From Oscillospiraceae bacterium (lineage in GTDB: Bacteria; Bacillota; Clostridia; UMGS1840; HGM11507), in assembly GCA_015068525.1 (NCBI GenBank), contig SVKJ01000009.1:9312-73311 (forward strand): a stretch of DNA of 64,000 nt, given 5' to 3'. Below, piece after piece: positions 17,629 to 27,527 of the stretch. A program made the translations under genes and the position numbers. Each line of letters opens with the position of its first letter. The stretch's first letter is position 1. The notes beneath the pieces were generated by a model, which saw nothing but the letters and a program-made list of their open reading frames with translations, was not told the origin of the DNA and did no database searches.

Positions 17629-18495
17629 ATGGATAAAATTAAAATCATAACGGATACTGCATCAGATATAGATATAATAACAGCGAATGAAAATGATATA
17701 TGTATGTTGCCTTTTACTATTGTAGTTGACGGGAAACAATACAAAGAGCAGTATGATTTATCAAAAGAAGAATACTGGAGCATTTTATCTGAATGTGAAA
17801 CTATTCCTTCCACTGCACAAGTTAGTCCTCAGGAATTCTTAGATTGTTATATAGAACAGTATAAATTAGGATATAATAAATTTATTGTTGTGCTTATAAA
17901 CGGAACAGCAAGTGGTACTTTCAACAGCGCTAATCTGGCAAAGGATATGTTTTTGGAAAAATATCCTGATGAGGTTGAGTTTAAATTTATTGATTCCAAA
18001 CTATATACAGCACTTTATGGCAAACCGATTCTTGACGGAGCAAAACTTATAAAAGAAGGAAAGAGTTTTTCTGAGGTATGCTCATTTTTGGAAAATCGTA
18101 TTTCAAAAATGAGAGCATACGCGTATATGACAACTTTGAAATTTGCCAAAATGAGTGGCAGAATATCGATTTTGTCTGCGATTGTCGGGGAAGCACTGGG
18201 CTTGAAACCTGTTATGAAAATTTATGACAGGAAGGTGGAAGTGTACTCTAAAACGAGAGGCGAAAAAGCCGCTTTATCCAAAGTGTTGGAAGCAGTAAAA
18301 GAAGATGCATTCGACATAGAAAATGAAGAAATAATTTTAGTACATGGAAGCAATTCGGAAGAAATATTATTAAAAATAGAAGAGGAAATTAAAAAAGTTT
18401 TAAATCCTAAATCTATTATAAGATGGAAACTCGGTTGCTGTATTACTACCAATACAGGTCCTGAAACAATCGGTGTTTTATACTACGGAAAGTAA
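17629..18495 (+). CDS. DegV family fatty-acid-binding protein
   Basis: 288 residues. The DegV/FakB fold is shown by KIITDTASDID at the N-terminus, STAQVSPQEFLDCY, and VLINGTASGTFNSANLAKD in the middle. A basic C-terminal half ends RWKLGCCITTNTGPETIGVL. Family members bind an acyl chain and present it to FakA kinase for phospholipid synthesis. No fakA is nearby, so the pathway link is family knowledge only. A terminator shared with the convergent gene follows. Confidence 0.88.
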   Translation: MDKIKIITDTASDIDIITANENDICMLPFTIVVDGKQYKEQYDLSKEEYWSILSECETIPSTAQVSPQEFLDCYIEQYKLGYNKFIVVLINGTASGTFNSANLAKDMFLEKYPDEVEFKFIDSKLYTALYGKPILDGAKLIKEGKSFSEVCSFLENRISKMRAYAYMTTLKFAKMSGRISILSAIVGEALGLKPVMKIYDRKVEVYSKTRGEKAALSKVLEAVKEDAFDIENEEIILVHGSNSEEILLKIEEEIKKVLNPKSIIRWKLGCCITTNTGPETIGVLYYGK

Positions 18496-18500
18496 AATTT

Positions 18501-18540
18501 AAAATGCGGTGTCTGAAAAATCAGATACCGCATTTTTAAA
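18501..18540. terminator. Bidirectional terminator
   Basis: AAAATGCGGTGTCTGA ... TCAGATACCGCATTTT between convergent degV and C_GCAxxG_C_C genes, with A and T tracts on both sides. Confidence 0.8.
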
Positions 18541-18541
18541 A

Positions 18542-18982
18542 TTAATCAAAATGTTTACATAAAATTCTTACTGCTGATTTTACCATTTCTACGCATGGTC
18601 TTTTCTTGTAATACTCATCAGTTCTTTTTTCGGGAATCGGTTCTTCTCTTTTTACCGAAAGTCCAAGTAATTCCCTGCAAACAATTGAAGAATTTTCCTC
18701 TTCAAATTCTTTTACAATATTTTGAATAAAAGAATAAAGTTCCTTTTTTGCCTGGTCGTCCTTCGGATTATTATAACCCTTTAATATACTTGATACTAGC
18801 ACCATTCCGCTTACTGCACCGCATACTTCTCTTAGCCTTCCCATTCCTCCGCCAAATCCTGATGACATAAGGGTAAGAGTATCAAAATCAAAGGGCAGTA
18901 AATCAGAAAAAGCGCCAACAACTGCCTGAGAACAATTATATCCTTCTTTAAACAATTTTTCGCTTTTTTCTACTCTTTGCAT
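18542..18982 (-). CDS. C_GCAxxG_C_C family protein (putative redox-active)
   Basis: 146 residues with the naming motif: C at YNCSQAVVGAF, GFGGGMGRLREVCGAVSGMV, then a conserved C (CRELLG) and a final C (KRPCVEMVKSA). The cysteines suggest a redox or metal role; the biochemical function is not established. The N-terminal region overlaps the 3' end of the Mrp-type ATPase gene by 13 nt, which means translational coupling. Confidence 0.82.
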   Translation of the reverse strand: MQRVEKSEKLFKEGYNCSQAVVGAFSDLLPFDFDTLTLMSSGFGGGMGRLREVCGAVSGMVLVSSILKGYNNPKDDQAKKELYSFIQNIVKEFEEENSSIVCRELLGLSVKREEPIPEKRTDEYYKKRPCVEMVKSAVRILCKHFD

Positions 18983-19803
18983 AATAGTTTCTCCACTGTA
19001 TTCGCACAGTTGTCAAGATGTTTTTTGCTATAGAGTTCAATAAGACCGCTGTCAACATTTTCAGCAAGAATTGGGTCAATAGGCATTTTTGCAAGAACAG
19101 GAACACCGAATTCTTCAGCAATTTTGTCAATATTGCTTTCTCCGAAAACTTTAATTTGTTTTTTGCAGTCAGGACATTCAAGATAACTGTAATTTTCAAC
19201 TATACCGATAACAGGAATATTCATAAGTTTAGCCATATTAAGCGCTTTTTTTACAATCATTGAAACCAGGTCCTGAGGAGAGGTAACAATAATTATTCCG
19301 TCAACAGGAATAGTCTGGAAAACGGTAAGAGGAACATCGCCTGTTCCAGGAGGCATATCGATAAACATAAAGTCAACATCTGACCAGATAACGTCTGTCC
19401 AGAATTGTTTAACGGTACCTGCTATAACAGGACCTCTCCATACTACAGGGTCCGTTTCATTTTCGAGTAGCAGATTGAGAGACATTATATCAATCCCTGT
19501 TTTAGATTTAACAGGATAAAGTCCAAACTGATTTCCCATAGCCTTTTCTTTTAAACCAAACGCTTTGGGAATCGAAGGGCCGGTAATATCTGCGTCTAAA
19601 ATGGCACTGTTATATCCTTTTCTGTTCATTAGTATAGCCATTAAAGAGGTAACCATGGATTTACCTACTCCGCCTTTACCGCTTACGATACCGATTACTT
19701 TCTTTATGTCAGAAAGTTCGTGGGGTTTTTCAATCAGACTTTCAGGTTTAGCCTGAGAGCATTTTTCTGAACAACTGCTGCAATCATGTGTACATTCGCT
19801 CAT
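18970..19803 (-). CDS. Mrp/NBP35-type Fe-S carrier P-loop ATPase
   Basis: 277 residues. A deviant Walker A (GIVSGKGGVGKSMV, about 37-50) is typical of the ParA/MinD/Mrp group, with Walker B in VDFMFIDMPPGTGDVPL. A CxxC pair (ECPDCKKQ) lies in the C-terminal part. The N-terminus has an unusual Cys cluster (CTHDCSSCSEKC at 4-15) that could hold an Fe-S cluster as in eukaryotic NBP35. It would assemble or deliver Fe-S clusters in the cytosol. It is upstream of and overlaps the C_GCAxxG_C_C gene. Confidence 0.9.
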   Translation of the reverse strand: MSECTHDCSSCSEKCSQAKPESLIEKPHELSDIKKVIGIVSGKGGVGKSMVTSLMAILMNRKGYNSAILDADITGPSIPKAFGLKEKAMGNQFGLYPVKSKTGIDIMSLNLLLENETDPVVWRGPVIAGTVKQFWTDVIWSDVDFMFIDMPPGTGDVPLTVFQTIPVDGIIIVTSPQDLVSMIVKKALNMAKLMNIPVIGIVENYSYLECPDCKKQIKVFGESNIDKIAEEFGVPVLAKMPIDPILAENVDSGLIELYSKKHLDNCANTVEKLLCKE

Positions 19804-19905
19804 TTTTCATTTCTCCTTATATATGTAATTTATTCTATTATAGTACATTTTATAAATTAAATCAACTTTTTTAGAAGATTATTAAGAAATTTGTAAAGAT
19901 AATAC

Positions 19906-19934
19906 TTGAAAAATACAATTGATTTTGGTATAAT
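19906..19934 (+). promoter_or_regulatory. Promoter of rsmE operon
   Basis: TTGAAA (19906-19911), 17 bp, TATAAT (19929-19934), about 53 bp before the rsmE start. Confidence 0.65.
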
Positions 19935-19986
19935 AATCGTATGTTTATGCTTATAAACATTTTAATGTGAAAGGAAATCCTTTGTT

Positions 19987-20718
19987 ATGCCCAGATTTTT
20001 TGCAAATGCTTTTGATATAAAGGAAGAAGGAATAGTTTTAACGGGCGAAAATATGCATCACCTTATAAAAGTGCTAAGGCATAAAAAAGGTGATGAGATT
20101 ATCGTGTGTGACGGAGCAGGTTTTGATTACCTGTGCGTTATTTCAGATGTCAAAGAAGATAAAGTAAATCTTAAAATTCTTGATAAATACGGAAGTTTAG
20201 GTGATCCTGAAATTAAAATTTCTTTGTTTCAGGGTGTTCCTAAAGGGGACAAGTTCTCTCTTATTGTAGAAAAGTGTGTTGAAGCGGGAGTTTATGATAT
20301 AACCCCTGTTAATATGGCAAGATGTATATCCCATCTTTCGCCAAAAGATTTTTCAAAGAAAAAAGAGAGGTTTGAAAAAATTTCTTTGTCTGCTTCTAAA
20401 CAATCAGGCAGAGGAACTGTGCCGAATATAAACGAACTTATAGAGTTTGATGAATTTATAGATAGAAAAGATAAATTTGACCTTGTTGTTTTCCCTTATG
20501 AAGAAGCAAAGGATAAAACATTAAAATCTGTTATAAAAGACTTTAAAGGCAAAAAAATAGCAATGATAATAGGTCCTGAGGGCGGTTTTTCAAAAGAAGA
20601 AGTTCAGAAACTTGTTTTAAACGGGATAACACCTGTTACACTTGGCAGAAGAATTTTAAGAACCGAAACTGCCGGTATGGCGGCGATATTTAATATATTA
20701 TATGAATTGGAACTATAG
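19987..20718 (+). CDS. rsmE: RsmE, 16S rRNA m3U1498 methyltransferase
   Basis: 243 residues of the SPOUT class. The N-terminal PUA-like domain starts MPRFFANAF and contains NMHHLIKVLRHKKGDEI. The C-terminal knot has IAMIIGPEGGFSKEEV and TLGRRILRTETAGMAAIF, which form the SAM pocket. It methylates U1498 of 16S rRNA in the assembled small subunit. Its frequent neighbour prmA is at 37.7 kb here, so the usual pair is split. Confidence 0.95.
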   Translation: MPRFFANAFDIKEEGIVLTGENMHHLIKVLRHKKGDEIIVCDGAGFDYLCVISDVKEDKVNLKILDKYGSLGDPEIKISLFQGVPKGDKFSLIVEKCVEAGVYDITPVNMARCISHLSPKDFSKKKERFEKISLSASKQSGRGTVPNINELIEFDEFIDRKDKFDLVVFPYEEAKDKTLKSVIKDFKGKKIAMIIGPEGGFSKEEVQKLVLNGITPVTLGRRILRTETAGMAAIFNILYELEL

Positions 20719-20732
20719 AAAGGAATTTGACA

Positions 20733-21251
20733 ATGGGAAAGAATACAAAAAAAGATATTCAGAAAAAAGCAGAAATTAAAAATCAGTTAGAGCATATTTC
20801 TAATAAAACACTTGTGATATTTACCGTTTCTTTAATATCGGGAATAGTGCTTTTGTTTTTATACACTGCTTTTAAAGGAGTTGGCTCCTATATTCCTAAA
20901 CTTCAGGGATTTGTTACATTCGTTTCAGTATTTGCTTTAATAAGTTTTATAGCAATGCTTATAGTTTCTTTGGTGTTAAAGAAGAATGAAGTATCAAGAG
21001 GGCTTAAGAACTGGTCATTTGTTTCTCTTGCAATAAGCGTATGTTCTTTCTTTATCTATCCTGTTGATATAGTAACCGGTTTATTTTCTATGATAGGGCT
21101 TTCAAATAAAGGCGGAGTAATTGCAATGAAACTTTCTAAAATTATGGGTTCAACTGCAATTTTAGCAATCATCATCGGTCTTATCATATATGTGACTATC
21201 GTATTTATTTACTATAATATAAAATCAAATAAAATTAAAAAAAATAAGTAA
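20733..21251 (+). CDS. Small integral membrane protein, unknown function
   Basis: About 172 residues with a basic N-terminal tail, four hydrophobic segments (about 30-50, 62-85, 97-120 and 140-165) and a Lys-rich C-terminal tail. The start chosen is the ATG at 20733, 8 nt from AAAGGAA, rather than the TTG at 20727. It sits between rsmE and glyQS with short gaps (14 and 20 nt), so it is co-transcribed. I do not recognise the family. Confidence 0.75.
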   Translation: MGKNTKKDIQKKAEIKNQLEHISNKTLVIFTVSLISGIVLLFLYTAFKGVGSYIPKLQGFVTFVSVFALISFIAMLIVSLVLKKNEVSRGLKNWSFVSLAISVCSFFIYPVDIVTGLFSMIGLSNKGGVIAMKLSKIMGSTAILAIIIGLIIYVTIVFIYYNIKSNKIKKNK

Positions 21252-21271
21252 TTTGGAAAGGGTTTTTTAAG

Positions 21272-22654
21272 ATGAATAATTCAGAAAAAACAATGGAAAA
21301 AATAGTAGCGTTATGTAAAGGCAGAGGCTTTGTTTATTCCGGTTCTGAAATATATGGAGGACTTGCAAATACTTGGGATTACGGTCCTTTGGGAGTAGAA
21401 TTTAAAAATAATGTAAAAAAAGCATGGTGGAAAAAGTTTATTCAGGAAAGTCCTTATAATGTAGGTCTTGATGCTGCTATATTAATGAATCCGAAAACAT
21501 GGGTTGCATCAGGTCACGTAGGCGGTTTTTCCGATCCTTTGATGGATTGTAAAGACTGTAAAACAAGGCACAGAGCCGACCACTTAATTGAAGAAGCAGA
21601 AGGCGTAAGCCCTAACGGATGGTCTAATGAACAAATGCTTGAATTCATTAAGGAAAAAGGCATTAAATGCCCTGACTGTGGCTCAACCAATTTTACAGAT
21701 ATAAGAAAATTCAATCTTATGTTTAAAACTTTTCAGGGTGTTACAGAAGACAGTAAGGCAGAATTGTATTTAAGACCTGAAACTGCTCAGGGTATATTTG
21801 TAAACTTTAAAAATGTTCAAAGAACTGCAAGAAAGAAATTGCCTTTCGGTATAGGTCAGATAGGCAAGTCTTTCAGAAACGAAATCACACCCGGTAACTT
21901 TACATTCAGAACAAGAGAGTTCGAACAAATGGAACTTGAATTCTTCTGCAAACCGGGCGAAGATTTAGAGTGGTTTGATTACTGGCAGGAATATTGTAAA
22001 AATTTCCTTTTAAGTTTGAATATAAAAGAAGAAAACATTAAATTAAGACAACACGAAAAAGAAGAACTTTCTCACTATTCAAATGCTACAACTGATATAG
22101 AATATTTGTTCCCATTTGGCTGGGGAGAACTTTGGGGAGTTGCTGACAGAACTGACTTTGACTTAAAACAGCATATTGAACATTCAGGGGAAAACTTAGA
22201 ATATACTGACCCTGAAACAGGCGAAAAATATATTCCGTACTGTATTGAACCATCTTTAGGGGCAGACAGGGTTGCTTTGGCACTTTTGGTTGAAGCCTAT
22301 GATGAAGAAGTTGTAGATGAAGAGAAGAATGATGTAAGATGTGTTTTAAGACTTCATCCTTATCTTTCACCTGTTAAGTGTGCAATTCTTCCTTTATCCA
22401 AGAAACTTTCTGACGGTGCTTTAGAAGTATATAATAAACTTTCCAAAAAGTTTAACTGCGAATATGACGAATCAGGAAGTATCGGAAAACGTTACAGACG
22501 TCAGGACGAAATCGGTACACCTTTATGTATTACTTTTGACTTTGATTCTCTTAATGATAATGCTGTTACAGTAAGAGACAGGGATACAATGCAACAGGAA
22601 AGAATTAAAATAGAAGATTTGGAAAAGTATATTGAAAAGAAATTAGAATTTTAG
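21272..22654 (+). CDS. glyQS: Glycyl-tRNA synthetase (single-chain, eukaryote/archaea-like type)
   Basis: 460 residues of class II aaRS. Features are [20 protein letters not shown] near the N-terminus, a zinc-like CKDC...CPDCGS pair (about 88-91 and 130-133), [15 protein letters not shown] (motif 2 region), and the anticodon-binding C-terminal domain with [19 protein letters not shown]. It charges tRNA-Gly. The alpha-2 form is standard in many Firmicutes, unlike the two-gene GlyQ/GlyS form. No T-box leader is visible upstream. A terminator follows. Confidence 0.96.
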   Translation: MNNSEKTMEKIVALCKGRGFVYSGSEIYGGLANTWDYGPLGVEFKNNVKKAWWKKFIQESPYNVGLDAAILMNPKTWVASGHVGGFSDPLMDCKDCKTRHRADHLIEEAEGVSPNGWSNEQMLEFIKEKGIKCPDCGSTNFTDIRKFNLMFKTFQGVTEDSKAELYLRPETAQGIFVNFKNVQRTARKKLPFGIGQIGKSFRNEITPGNFTFRTREFEQMELEFFCKPGEDLEWFDYWQEYCKNFLLSLNIKEENIKLRQHEKEELSHYSNATTDIEYLFPFGWGELWGVADRTDFDLKQHIEHSGENLEYTDPETGEKYIPYCIEPSLGADRVALALLVEAYDEEVVDEEKNDVRCVLRLHPYLSPVKCAILPLSKKLSDGALEVYNKLSKKFNCEYDESGSIGKRYRRQDEIGTPLCITFDFDSLNDNAVTVRDRDTMQQERIKIEDLEKYIEKKLEF

Positions 22655-22657
22655 CAT

Positions 22658-22700
22658 AAAAGAGTGTTTAAAAAGCTGTTGCTTTTCAAACACTCTTTTT
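22658..22700 (+). terminator. glyQS terminator
   Basis: AGAGTGTTT (22661-22669) pairs with AAACACTCT (22688-22696), followed by a T-run. Confidence 0.8.
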
Positions 22701-22742
22701 AAAATAACATATAATACATTCATATACGGGGAGGTATAAGAA

Positions 22743-25010
22743 ATGATAGATTTAATAAAAGACGGAGTGTATCTTATAGACGGAAAAGATATACTAAAAA
22801 GCGAAGAATTTTCTCAAAAATTAAATTTAAAACCTGATAAAGACCTTTATAAAAAAGGTACTATGGCTTATAAAATATTAGATAAGCATAACACATCAGG
22901 GGATATGGAAAACCTTAAAATAAAGTTTGATAAAATGGCATCTCATGATATTACCTATGTTGGTATTATCCAGACTGCCAAAGCGTCAGGTCTTTTAGAG
23001 TTTCCCATACCTTATGTTTTAACGAACTGCCACAACTCACTTTGTGCAGTAGGTGGCACTATAAATGAAGATGACCACTTGTTTGGTTTATCTGCCGCAA
23101 AGAAATACGGCGGAATATATGTTCCTTCTCATCAGGCAGTTATCCATCAGTATATGAGAGAAATGATGGCTGAGTGCGGAGCGATGATTTTAGGCTCGGA
23201 TAGTCATACAAGGTACGGAGCATTAGGTACAATGGCAATAGGCGAAGGCGGTCCTGAACTTGTTAAACAACTTCTTAACAGAACTTATGATATTTCCTAT
23301 CCTGGAGTAATTATGGTTTACTTAAAAGGTAATGTTGAAAAAGGCGTAGGCCCTCAGGATGTTGCTCTTAGTATCATAAAAGAAGTTTTTGACAATGGTT
23401 TTGTTAAAAATAAAATAATGGAATTTGTTGGTCCAGGTATCGAAAATCTTAGTGTAGAATTCAGAAACGGAATAGATGTTATGACAACGGAAACAACCTG
23501 TCTTTCATCTATATGGAAAACCGACCTTAAGGTTAAGGATTATTACGATTGTCACGGAAGAATTGGCGAATTTAAGGAACTTAATCCTGAAAATATTGCT
23601 TACTATGACGGTGCTGTTGTAGTTGATTTATCAAAAATCAAACCATCAATTGCAATGCCTTTTCATCCAAGCAATGTTTATACCATTGAAGAACTTAACA
23701 AAAACCTTTCAGATATAATAAGAGATGTAGAAATTAAAGGTGCAAAACAACTTGATAACCCTGATATTAATTTCTCTTTAAAAGAAAAAATTGTAAACGG
23801 AAAATTAAAAGTTGACCAGGGTGTTATTGCAGGATGTGCAGGTGGTACTTTTGATAACTTAACAGATGCTGCAGATATCTTAGATATGGGTAACATTGGT
23901 AATGATGAATTTATGTTAAGTGCTTATCCGTCAAGTCAGCCTGTTTATTTAGAACTTATTAAAAACGGCTCTGCTACTAAACTTCTTCGTGCAGGTGTTT
24001 CAATAAGAACTGCATTTTGCGGACCATGTTTCGGTGCGGGTGATGTTCCTGCCAATAATGCTCTTAGTATCAGGCATTCTACAAGAAACTTCCCTAACCG
24101 TGAAGGCTCAAAACCATCAGGAGGTCAGATTTCTTCAGTTGCTCTTATGGATGCAAGATCAATTGCTGCAACTGCTATAAACGGAGGTTTCTTAACCCCT
24201 GCAACTGATATAGATGTTAACTTTACAAAACCAAAATATTATTTTGATAAATCGGTTTATGAAAGCAGAGTTTATTTCGGAAACGGAAAAGCAGATAAAA
24301 CCTGCGAACTAAAATACGGACCGAATATTGCTGACTGGCCAAAAATGTCAAATCTGACAAATGACCTGATTTTAAAAGTTGTATCAGTAATTACCGATCC
24401 TGTCACAACAACTGATGAACTCATTCCGTCAGGCGAAACATCTTCTTACAGGTCTAATCCTTTAAAACTTGCTGAATTTGCCCTGTCAAGAAAAGATCCA
24501 CAGTATGTTGGATGCGCAAAAGAAGTTGGCAAATTGGAAAAATTAAGATTAGAAGGAAAAAATCCTTCCGATTTTGATGACGAAATAAAAAATGTTTATG
24601 AAAAAATCAAAACTATAAAAGATATTGACATTTTAAACACTGGTATAGGAAGCGTTGTTTATGCAAATAAACCGGGTGATGGTTCAGCAAGAGAACAGGC
24701 AGCATCTTGCCAGAAAGTTCTTGGCGGTTGGGCAAATATTGCTTTAGAGTATGCAACAAAAAGATACAGAAGCAATCTTATAAACTGGGGTATGCTTCCA
24801 TTTATATCAAAACAATTAAATGTTAAAAAAGGCGACTATATATTTGTTCCTGATATCGCAAAAGCAGTTAAAGAAAAGCAGGATGAAATCAAAGTTTATA
24901 TAATAAACGATAGCGAAATCAAGGAAGATACGTTTATTTTAAAAGATTTAACCGATGATGAAAGAGATATTATTTTATCAGGATGTTTAATTAACTATTA
25001 TAGAGGCTAA
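22743..25010 (+). CDS. Aconitase-family hydratase (YbhJ-like)
   Basis: 755 residues with the aconitase fold. Active-site and Fe-S features are [33 protein letters not shown], a first cluster Cys in [11 protein letters not shown], and [11 protein letters not shown] with two more cluster Cys. The swivel domain with NYYRG is at the C-terminus. The overall size and order match the uncharacterised YbhJ-type hydratases better than canonical AcnA or AcnB. The substrate is probably a tricarboxylate or related acid; no citrate synthase or isocitrate dehydrogenase is next to it. Ribosome binding site GGGAGG; a terminator follows. Confidence 0.85.
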   Translation: MIDLIKDGVYLIDGKDILKSEEFSQKLNLKPDKDLYKKGTMAYKILDKHNTSGDMENLKIKFDKMASHDITYVGIIQTAKASGLLEFPIPYVLTNCHNSLCAVGGTINEDDHLFGLSAAKKYGGIYVPSHQAVIHQYMREMMAECGAMILGSDSHTRYGALGTMAIGEGGPELVKQLLNRTYDISYPGVIMVYLKGNVEKGVGPQDVALSIIKEVFDNGFVKNKIMEFVGPGIENLSVEFRNGIDVMTTETTCLSSIWKTDLKVKDYYDCHGRIGEFKELNPENIAYYDGAVVVDLSKIKPSIAMPFHPSNVYTIEELNKNLSDIIRDVEIKGAKQLDNPDINFSLKEKIVNGKLKVDQGVIAGCAGGTFDNLTDAADILDMGNIGNDEFMLSAYPSSQPVYLELIKNGSATKLLRAGVSIRTAFCGPCFGAGDVPANNALSIRHSTRNFPNREGSKPSGGQISSVALMDARSIAATAINGGFLTPATDIDVNFTKPKYYFDKSVYESRVYFGNGKADKTCELKYGPNIADWPKMSNLTNDLILKVVSVITDPVTTTDELIPSGETSSYRSNPLKLAEFALSRKDPQYVGCAKEVGKLEKLRLEGKNPSDFDDEIKNVYEKIKTIKDIDILNTGIGSVVYANKPGDGSAREQAASCQKVLGGWANIALEYATKRYRSNLINWGMLPFISKQLNVKKGDYIFVPDIAKAVKEKQDEIKVYIINDSEIKEDTFILKDLTDDERDIILSGCLINYYRG

Positions 25011-25014
25011 AGAT

Positions 25015-25045
25015 AAAAGGAGATGCGACAGCATCTCCTTTTATA
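25015..25045 (+). terminator. Hydratase gene terminator
   Basis: Perfect 12-bp stem AAAAGGAGATGC-GACA-GCATCTCCTTTT. Confidence 0.85.
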
Positions 25046-25129
25046 ATTAATTTTTACTTTTTTTGTAAATAAAAAAATGTGTTAAAAAAATTTAACTTCG
25101 TCAATACTACTATCGAGGGAGTGATTTTT

Positions 25130-26068
25130 ATGAAAAAAATATTATCTTTAACTTTAATTATAGTTCTTGCTGTGTCTTTAGTTGCCTGTACACAGGTTAA
25201 AGAAGAAGCAGAAGATTTAATGCCGGATGTTATGGATGATGGAACAAACAGTAACACAGATACTAACAACAATAATAATGACACCGGTATTATGACTGAT
25301 ACTCCGACAGGAAGTATAACAATGGGTGAGTTTTTAGTTGAAGATTATATGCCATGTGTATCCGAATATTCAAAATATTCGGATACTTGTTATGGCTTTG
25401 GGTTTAAAAAAACTGATAAAGGTAAAACTCCGTCAATAGGCTCATATCAAAAATTACTCGAAGGTACAAATTCGGTTTATATAGGTAATACAGATCTTAA
25501 AAATATATATCTTACTTTTGATGAAGGCTATGAAAATGGTTATACTGCAGGAATTTTAGATGTATTAAAAGAAAAAAATGTGCCTGCTGCATTTTTTTGC
25601 ACGGGCGATTACTTAAAAAGAAACACCGAACTTGTAAAAAGAATGATAGATGAAGGGCATATTGTAGGCAATCACACATGGAATCATAAGTCTATGCCAT
25701 CAGTTTTGTCAGATGCCGAATTTAGTGAAGAACTTAGGAAAATAGACGAATTTATGCTTTCAAATTTTAAGATACAAACAAAGTATTTCAGATATCCAAA
25801 CGGAGAATTTTCTGAGAAATCATTAAACAGAGTTAAGGATATGGGTTATAAAACAGTTTTCTGGAGCCTTGCCTTTAAAGATTGGGAAAAAGATGTTATA
25901 AAAGGTGCAACTTATTCGAAAGAAGAGGTTTGCAACCATATTCATAACGGAGCCATTATTCTTCTCCATGCAGTTTCCAAAGATAATTTAGAGGCATTAC
26001 CATCTATTATTGATACTTTAAATGAAGAAGGTTATGTTTTCTCAAACCTCGATAATTTAAAATTCTAA
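25130..26068 (+). CDS. PdaA-like polysaccharide deacetylase lipoprotein
   Basis: 312 residues. The signal peptide ends in a lipobox (SLVAC, Cys at about 19-20), so it should be anchored to the outer face of the membrane. A Thr/Asn/Asp-rich linker follows (about 40-60). The NodB deacetylase domain (about 125-310) has IYLTFDEGYENGYTAGILD, where the usual TFDDG motif is TFDEG, as in PdaA, then GHIVGNHTWNH (metal His) and RYPNGEFSE. PdaA-type enzymes make muramic delta-lactam of spore cortex. I start at the ATG at 25130 with GAGGGAG; an earlier ATG at 25079 would put the signal peptide internal. Confidence 0.85.
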   Translation: MKKILSLTLIIVLAVSLVACTQVKEEAEDLMPDVMDDGTNSNTDTNNNNNDTGIMTDTPTGSITMGEFLVEDYMPCVSEYSKYSDTCYGFGFKKTDKGKTPSIGSYQKLLEGTNSVYIGNTDLKNIYLTFDEGYENGYTAGILDVLKEKNVPAAFFCTGDYLKRNTELVKRMIDEGHIVGNHTWNHKSMPSVLSDAEFSEELRKIDEFMLSNFKIQTKYFRYPNGEFSEKSLNRVKDMGYKTVFWSLAFKDWEKDVIKGATYSKEEVCNHIHNGAIILLHAVSKDNLEALPSIIDTLNEEGYVFSNLDNLKF

Positions 26069-26103
26069 TCACCATAAAAGGGACTGTCCCTTTTATGGTG
26101 ATT
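26067..26103. terminator. GGGAC-N-GTCCC palindrome between convergent genes
   Basis: Perfect 18-bp arms (26067-26084 with 26086-26103); the left arm begins inside the stop codon of the deacetylase gene. Third member of the GGGAC palindrome family. Confidence 0.75.
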
Positions 26104-26126
26104 GTTGTTTGTTGGTAAAATTAATT

Positions 26127-27434
26127 TTAAAACTTTTTAAGGTTATTATTTGCAGGGTTGTCAAGTATATTTCCATTTTCGTCAAATCTTGAGCCGTGAC
26201 AGGAACAATCCCAGCTATGTTCGTATTTATTCCACTTTAACGCACAACCTAAGTGCGGACACCTTTTGGGGAAAGGATTAATATAATTAACAGCAGTATC
26301 AAATAAATTAACAAAAAGCTGAGGTTTTAATATACTTCTCTGGGGAGAAAAAATATCAAGATAATCATTTTGTTTATCGCAAATCAAGTCAGTAAGGCAC
26401 ATTGCGGCAACCATTGCTCCCGTAAGTCCCCATTTGTTAAAACCTGTTGCAGTAAAAATAAAGTTGTTGTCTTTTGAATATTTTCCTATATAGGGGACTT
26501 TGTCAAGACTCATTGTATCCTGTGCTGCCCAACTAAAACATATAGGCGAATTTTTATAATATTGATTTACAAAACTTTTTGCGTTATTTTTATTATCACT
26601 CTTAGTACCTGTCCTGTGAGCATCTCCGCCTATGATAAGATAGTCATTATAACTTCTTAAAGATAAACCTGTATCTTTTTCATCAATATACATATTATCT
26701 AACTTTTGAGCATTTTTTACAGCAACAAAACTGGAACGGTTCTGATATAACTTCACAAAATAAAAACCTTCTTTATTTATAATCGGAAAATGAGTAGCAA
26801 CTATGATTTTATTCGCTCTTATTATTTTTTTATCCGATGTTTCCACATACCCTTTTTCAATTCTTTTAACCCATACATTTTCAAATATATTTAAATCTTT
26901 GGCTATTTCTTTTATAAATTTCAAAGGGTGAATTTGTCCCTGATTATTAACTGACAATGCACCTTTTATCATAAAGGGAAGTTCAGTTTCTTTTTCAAAC
27001 TTACCATCTATGCCAAGTTTTTCGTATGCTTTTAATTCTTCCTCAATCTTTTTTAAATTGCTAAGAGTATACGTGTATGCTTTTTTATTTTCATAATCAA
27101 AAGAATAAAGATGCGATAATTCTTCAAACTTTTTTACGGCAATGTCGTATATAGTAAAGTATTTTTTAGCGTATTCTATGCCTTTTGTTTTAATAAGGTC
27201 AGAATATATAAGACCGTGTTGTAAAGTTATTTTTCCTGTTGTGCCTTTAGTTGTTTTTGATGCAATTTCATCTTTTTCAAGAAGCATATAGTCAATACCT
27301 TTTTCTTTTAAAAAGTAAGCGCAGAGAATTCCGAAAATTCCGCCTCCTATTATAAGAACATCAGTAGAATTTTTAACATCTCTTTCCTTAAATTCAGGCA
27401 TTTTTATGTTATCCTGCCAAATTGATTTATTCAT
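26127..27434 (-). CDS. FAD-dependent oxidoreductase with C-terminal Rieske domain
   Basis: 435 residues. DadA/glycine-oxidase fold: dinucleotide motif VLIIGGGIFGILCAYFLKEK (about 27-46), LLEKDEIASKTTKGTTGK, and a late ATGFNKWGLTGAMVAAMCL. The last ~45 residues form a Rieske [2Fe-2S] site: CPHLGC then CSCHGSRFD, that is CxH and CxxH with two Cys and two His. It would oxidise an amine or similar substrate and pass electrons through the Fe-S centre. The substrate is unknown and no pathway genes adjoin. Confidence 0.88.
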   Translation of the reverse strand: MNKSIWQDNIKMPEFKERDVKNSTDVLIIGGGIFGILCAYFLKEKGIDYMLLEKDEIASKTTKGTTGKITLQHGLIYSDLIKTKGIEYAKKYFTIYDIAVKKFEELSHLYSFDYENKKAYTYTLSNLKKIEEELKAYEKLGIDGKFEKETELPFMIKGALSVNNQGQIHPLKFIKEIAKDLNIFENVWVKRIEKGYVETSDKKIIRANKIIVATHFPIINKEGFYFVKLYQNRSSFVAVKNAQKLDNMYIDEKDTGLSLRSYNDYLIIGGDAHRTGTKSDNKNNAKSFVNQYYKNSPICFSWAAQDTMSLDKVPYIGKYSKDNNFIFTATGFNKWGLTGAMVAAMCLTDLICDKQNDYLDIFSPQRSILKPQLFVNLFDTAVNYINPFPKRCPHLGCALKWNKYEHSWDCSCHGSRFDENGNILDNPANNNLKKF

Positions 27435-27527
27435 ATAATCATCCTTTCTAATACTATTATTCTAAAAAATATATACAATTATAAAACTTTATAGTATAAT
27501 ATTAAAAAAATGAAAGGTAATTTTATA

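Noticed and set aside
21262..21272. T-box leader before glyQS
   Set aside because: There is only a 20-nt gap to the upstream gene, so no room for a T-box.
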